Virus record (IMG/VR): IMGVR_UViG_3300025138_000248
Location: 1 to 28,559 of that record
Strand: one strand, 5' to 3'
DNA: 28,559 nt
Origin: a virus
The stretch's first letter is position 1. The number at the start of each line of letters is the position of its first letter. The notes beneath the pieces are model-generated. The model made no database searches and had not been told where the DNA came from. It saw only the letters and a list, made by a program, of their open reading frames with translations. Both the position numbers and the translations under genes were made by a program. Of this stretch, positions 17,401-23,400 are shown in pieces.

Positions 17401-20400
17401 GCAAATCCCGATTATCATAATGTTGAATTTAATACACTTAAATGGTCATTAGGAGGGGGAAATAATCAACTAATACCATTACCTGCTGCTTGTGTACAAG
17501 ATGAGGGTCCTCATTACGCTTATATTAAATATGTTACATATTCTGGTTTAGGTAATGTACAATATACTTCTTGGTCTTCATTTATAGATGCTATTAACGC
17601 TTTAGGTTATTCATTTCAATATGGAAACGAAGTAAATGAAACAAATTTTGGTTGGCAAGATTTAGAAGAAGAACTAGGAGCAAGTGAACTAACATGTGTA
17701 TGGGATTGGTGTGGTTGTGGAGATAGTGATGGATCCTTTGCAACATCAGCAGAGTTTGTAGATTACTTTACTGATTTTGATAATGGTTTTTATGGTCAAA
17801 ATATAGATGATTATTATTTTGAATCAGATGAACCTTTACCTTGGGGTACTTTTGTAGAAGACCAATGTACAGGATCTAATGGTTTACCTATTAGAAGGGT
17901 TGTTGGATTTAAAAAAGATTCATCAATATTACCTATAGATAATACTTTATATATTAATTATCAAACATTTATAAATCAATTAAATGTTGATGGGCACGGT
18001 GTTTCTGAAACAGCCAATTTTACAAATTTAACATCAGAATTAATCACAGGATCTTTTGAAGGATCTTGCCAACATAAAACTTTAATTTCAAACCCTCAAA
18101 CATCTGATGGTAGTTTTCCTACTCCGGGATCTGGAAATACAGGTATGGTTGATTTCTTAGAATATTATTCTGAACAAGGAAATAATATACAAGATATAGC
18201 AGTAGATGGGTTTAAATTTTCTGTTGATCCAGATACTTTAACCCAAACCTTTCAAGAAACCTGCCCATTAGATGCAACAATATATTGTTTTTATGATGGT
18301 ACTTCAATGTCAGCAGAAGTATTTACTAATGTAATAGAAACTATAGAAAATTGGGTAGCAGATCAAGGAACTGATTTTACAGGTACTATTTATCATATGG
18401 TTAATTCTTATGAAAGGTGGTTAGACTGTGCCCGATTGCCTTTTACAAACATTGGAGATCATTTACTAAATGGTGGTTTTGGTTCTATTTCTACCATTTA
18501 TAGTCATAATGATCCAATAAGATTAAATTCTGATATAAATACCACTTACACACCCCAAACAAATACTATTACTTCTGGAGAAAAAGCATTTAATGGAAGT
18601 CACAATTGGTACAAATTAGCTAAAAACGGAACAGGTAATACTAGATCTAAGCAAATAGTTAAAAACATTGAGAATGGTGGTTTGGTAACTATTCAAGGTC
18701 AATCAGTTACTTTAAAATCAGTAATTAATGATGGTAATGGATTATATGATGATGAAGTACCTAATAAAGCAGATAATTATGAAGGTGTTAATTGGAATTG
18801 GAGAGGACCCGCTCCCTCACTACAAAACGCAACAGATAAAGCTTTAGTATTTAATTTTTACGATGAATCTTCTGAAACATCTTCTTCTGGTAAGAGACAA
18901 TATCACCAATCATCTAACAAAACAACACCTGATTTTTCTGATGTGGGTTTAACACAAGCTAAAATTGAGTTAGGTGGTTCTCAAGGTCAAAAAGATTGGA
19001 GAAGTGATTATGAATTGTTTATTAAAACATACTTTGAAAATATAGATAGAACAGCAACTAATTATAAAGATCAAGGAGATTTAATTAATTTTATGTATCC
19101 TTCTGCCCCTATAGGGTTAATAGCTAATGGATCTTCTGTTATTCAAGGGGTAGATGGAGTAACTGCATTTCATAAAACAATGTTAGCTTTTCCTCTACAT
19201 GCATGGGGTTCTATTCTAACAGGTAGTGCAACCAATCCAGGAATGTTAGATACAGGTCATGAGTATTTAGAAACAGCACCACCAGCTAATAATGCTATAT
19301 ATCTAACTGCTCTAGACAGTAATGGTGGAGCAAATTCAAATCCTTATGCTGAAGCAACTTGGGCTAATGAAACAGGACTAGGTACCCCATCAGGATATGA
19401 TCCAACATATGGATATGGTGGTTTACAAAATTATGGGTGGGTAGTAACTTCTGAAGCAGTTAAGGAAAATGCATTCACTTCTTTTGAATTTGAAAATGCT
19501 TTAGAAAAAGTATTAAATGATACATTATGTTCTGATTTTACAGTTCAAGAATTTACGGATCCTAATATATGTTTAGATGTAAATGGAAATATGTTGTTTA
19601 CTATTAATGAATTCTTTATGGATCCTAATATTAATTCAACTCCATTTACTAAATATACAGATTATATAACTGAAGGTCAAAACGCAGGAAAAGTAATAAC
19701 TTTAGCAGACACAAGATTAGAATCACAAATAGGAGGACCAATATCTGTAGATGAATGTATATGTGCTGATGTATGTCCTAATGATTTAGTACTTAATAAT
19801 AATACAATAATAACACTTACAGGATCTTTATTTGATCAATATAATTCACCTTTCACAATAGGACAATCTATTACACAAGCAAATAATAATGGATTTTCTG
19901 CAACAGTAGAATCTTTAGATTCAGATTCAAATGCAATAATAATAAACATTACTAGTGGTACATTAACATTTTCAGATCCTTTAGTAGATGTAGGAACAGG
20001 AGCTCAATATATTCCAGATCCACAAACGGGTGAATTTATAATATCTCAACCACAAGGAGTATTTACTAATTATGATGAGTATATGAATTTTATATCTGAT
20101 CCTGTAAATGGATATAATACAACAAATTTAAATACTTTAAAATTTCAATTAGTAGACCAATCATTTCAAGAAATAACTACAGAAGAAGAAGATTGCTCTA
20201 TTAACGCAGATATATATGTTTATTATGATCATACTTCAATGGGAGATCAAGCAATTCAAGATGCATTTATATCAGTAAATAATTGGGTTTTAGACTTACA
20301 AACAACACAAGGATATAATAAAACAGTCTATCACATATTTGCACGGGACGAAAGATGGGTAAAATGGGGTACTGGTACTTTAGAAGGATTTACAGACCAA

Positions 20401-23400
20401 AATAAATACCACCCTTTAAATTATAACACAGAACCATATTTAATTTCAGCATCAAATGATCCAGGAAATTTCCCAGTACCTGGGGGTATATATAGTGGTA
20501 CTTATCCTGCTTCTAGTCCTTTATCTTCAGTAGGACCAGCAACAGAAGATGTTCTTACAATCTGTTATTTAGATGAATCTGATAATGAGTATGTGAATTA
20601 CGAAAATAGTAGTGCTAGTCCCTATAACCCTCAATTTAGTAGTAATATTAATGCAGCATTCCAAGTAGATCGTAATGATTATGTAAGTGCTTATAATCAA
20701 TTTAATGGGGGGAATGTAGCAAATTTCTTTTATCCAACCCCTAATTTATATAGAACCACAGGAGGTGACCTTACAGCTCATTATACTCAAACTATATTAG
20801 AAGCATTAGCATCAATAACAAGTGGAGATAATGATACTGGATTATTAGCGAATCCTCCTTCTACACCAAATATGCAAAGCACAGGAGATACCTCTTTAGG
20901 ATCTCCTTGGACAGGACATGCTTTTTATAATATATTGAAAACTTCAAACCCTTATTTTAATCAAGGATTTGGAGAATTAGACAAATATGGGTGGGGACTT
21001 AATGTAACTTTCCCCGCAATGTCTTCAACACAATTAGCTATAGATCTTAATGAATTTGTATCTACTTCAGATTTATGTATAACAGAAACAGTACAAGAAG
21101 TAGAAATAAATGTACTATGTACAGGTTCAACATCAACAGACACAAACCAATATGGATTATATACAGTTGAAGGTTTTTATCAAAATGCATTAATAGAACC
21201 ATCATCAACAATTAATGAATATTCAACTGATCTTACACTTTATGGAAATTGGAATGATTTTATAACTCAAAAAATCCAAGAAGATGGAGCAACAGGTATT
21301 AATTTTTTAAATAATAATGGTGCTAATATTAACATAAATACTACATGGGATGATTTATCAAATTCAGTAGCAACATCAGGTACAACAACCACAACAACCA
21401 CAACAACTATTGCTGGCCCCACAATTAATGTATTTACTATTGGCAATCCTTATACTTCTACATTTAATAATAGTAGTCTCAATTCAGGAATAACAGGAAA
21501 TCCTACCCAACAATTAAATTGGTTAATAAGTGAGGGACACGGACAAAATATAGATGGATGGTATTTTGACAATGACACATTAAATAGTGCTAGTAATGCT
21601 AATGGTTGTTGTTGTGATAATTTACCCCCAGGAGGTAATCCAAATGGCCATTCAGGAGGGGTATATAGCACAGTAGAAGATTTTACTTTTACATGTATAG
21701 GTGAACAAGCTTTCTCATCTGTAGCAGGTACTTATCAATCTTGGCATACATTTATTGACACTATAAATCAGTTAAATTACATATCTGTACCAGGTACTAC
21801 AACTACTGGATTTAATGCAGGTTCTGCTTGTGAGGGTAGTACAGATACAGGAATAAGTGGATCAGCTTATACTAGTTCTCTAACTTATAATATTCAGTAT
21901 TGTGTAAATAATGGAGGAGCTACATATACAGGAAATGTTTTTCCAGGAAATACAATAGAAGAAAATTATATAGATTATGTAGCTGCAAATGATCCTACAA
22001 ATGATTTTTCAAATTATTATTTTGAAGACACTGGATATAATGTGGGAACATGTTCTTCATATTCAAAATATGGAACTGGGTTTACAATACAATGTCTATC
22101 ATCAACATCCTCAACAAACGCTGCAGCAGGATTTTTTGGAAATTTAATGGTATCAGGAACAAACTCATCCTTAGAATATACTAGTTGGACAAGTTTTATT
22201 AATGCTTTAAATGTATCAGAAAACATAAATAATAAAGGAGCTAATCCTTTTTCAGTCACTAATACTTTATTACAAGTTTTAGATAAAATGGATGGTTTTT
22301 GGCGTAATTATGATACTGGAACAGAACAACCAACTGTTGAATATAGACTTGATTTTGGTGTAGATTCATGTGAATGTAGTACGACAACAGGACCAAGTAC
22401 ATCAGTACAACAAGACATATTTACTTATCAAGATGATGTAACGAACATATTAACTTATTTTAATTCTACTTCAGAAATAAATTATAGTGCTGCTTTTATA
22501 GTAAATACTAGTGAAGCTAGTTGTGAAGACATACCAGGACCAACAATAGATGTAGAAGATACTCAAAGTATATCAGGAAATATTTCTTTATATGGACAAA
22601 TAGATGGAGGAGCTTGTGTTTGTATTCCAGAAACAACAGGAGGAGAATCATTAGACGGAGACATAGAATTTGAATCATGTATTTGTTGTCCTGAATCATC
22701 ATCTATATCAGTGGGATGTTTAGTAGCAGGAGAAGTGTCTAGTAGTAGATGTGAATGTTCAGCAGACACTTATGAAACAATTATCAATTTTGTTTCAGCT
22801 AGTAGTTTTGAAATAATTCCATCTAGTTCTGCTAAAATGGTAGAATTTAGAATTAAACCACATAGGTTAGATAAACCAGAATATACATCTTTAGAGGCAT
22901 GTTGTGATCCTATTGTAACAGTACCAACAGCTTCACATTTATTTAGTTTATATAATGAACATCACCCAGAAGTAACACCACATTTAGTTTTAAGACCTTA
23001 TACAGGTAGTGATGTTTCTTCTTCTGATGATTTTAAAAATTTCGGTTCCTTAGATTTATATAAAAAAGGATTAATAGTAGGTAGTACAGATATATTCCCC
23101 GTTTATAATGGGAATTTTTGGAATATATTTATAGGAACAAAAGGAGAATCAGGAAGTAATAGTGAAGTATATTTTGGAGCCTATCAATCTAATTTTTTAG
23201 GTCATGTCACTCATCTAACAGCTTCTGCTACATTTAGTGAATATGAAAGAGCTTTATCTTTTGGAGACACAGCTTATAATTTAGCTAATAGAATTCTTCC
23301 AGCAGAAACAGCATATTTTTGTGGAGTTCCTACTAATACTAATAGTGTAAGTGGTAGTGTAAATACATTTAAATATTCAGGTTCTCTTCAAGAAATAAAA

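Larger units (their letters stand above)
14491..22788 (+). other. Large insertion region within the giant protein
   Basis: Residues 790-3555. Composition shifts at about residue 789 (CGNPQQF): Asn, Thr, Gly, Ser and Asp dominate, Cys becomes frequent, Lys and Arg become scarce. The shift reverses at about residue 3560. Inside are the repeated and inserted domains listed separately. The clean change at both ends suggests acquisition or expansion inside an older gene. Confidence 0.6.

Noticed and set aside
22517-22769. Minus-strand frames opposite the Cys-rich junction
   Set aside because: Low-complexity translations of the reverse complement of Ser/Glu/Cys codons; they overlap each other and a well-supported plus-strand gene.
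23122-23131. Internal TATTTATAG resembling the promoter core
   Set aside because: It sits in the middle of a coding region, lacks the ACAAAC leader and is expected by chance in such AT-rich DNA.
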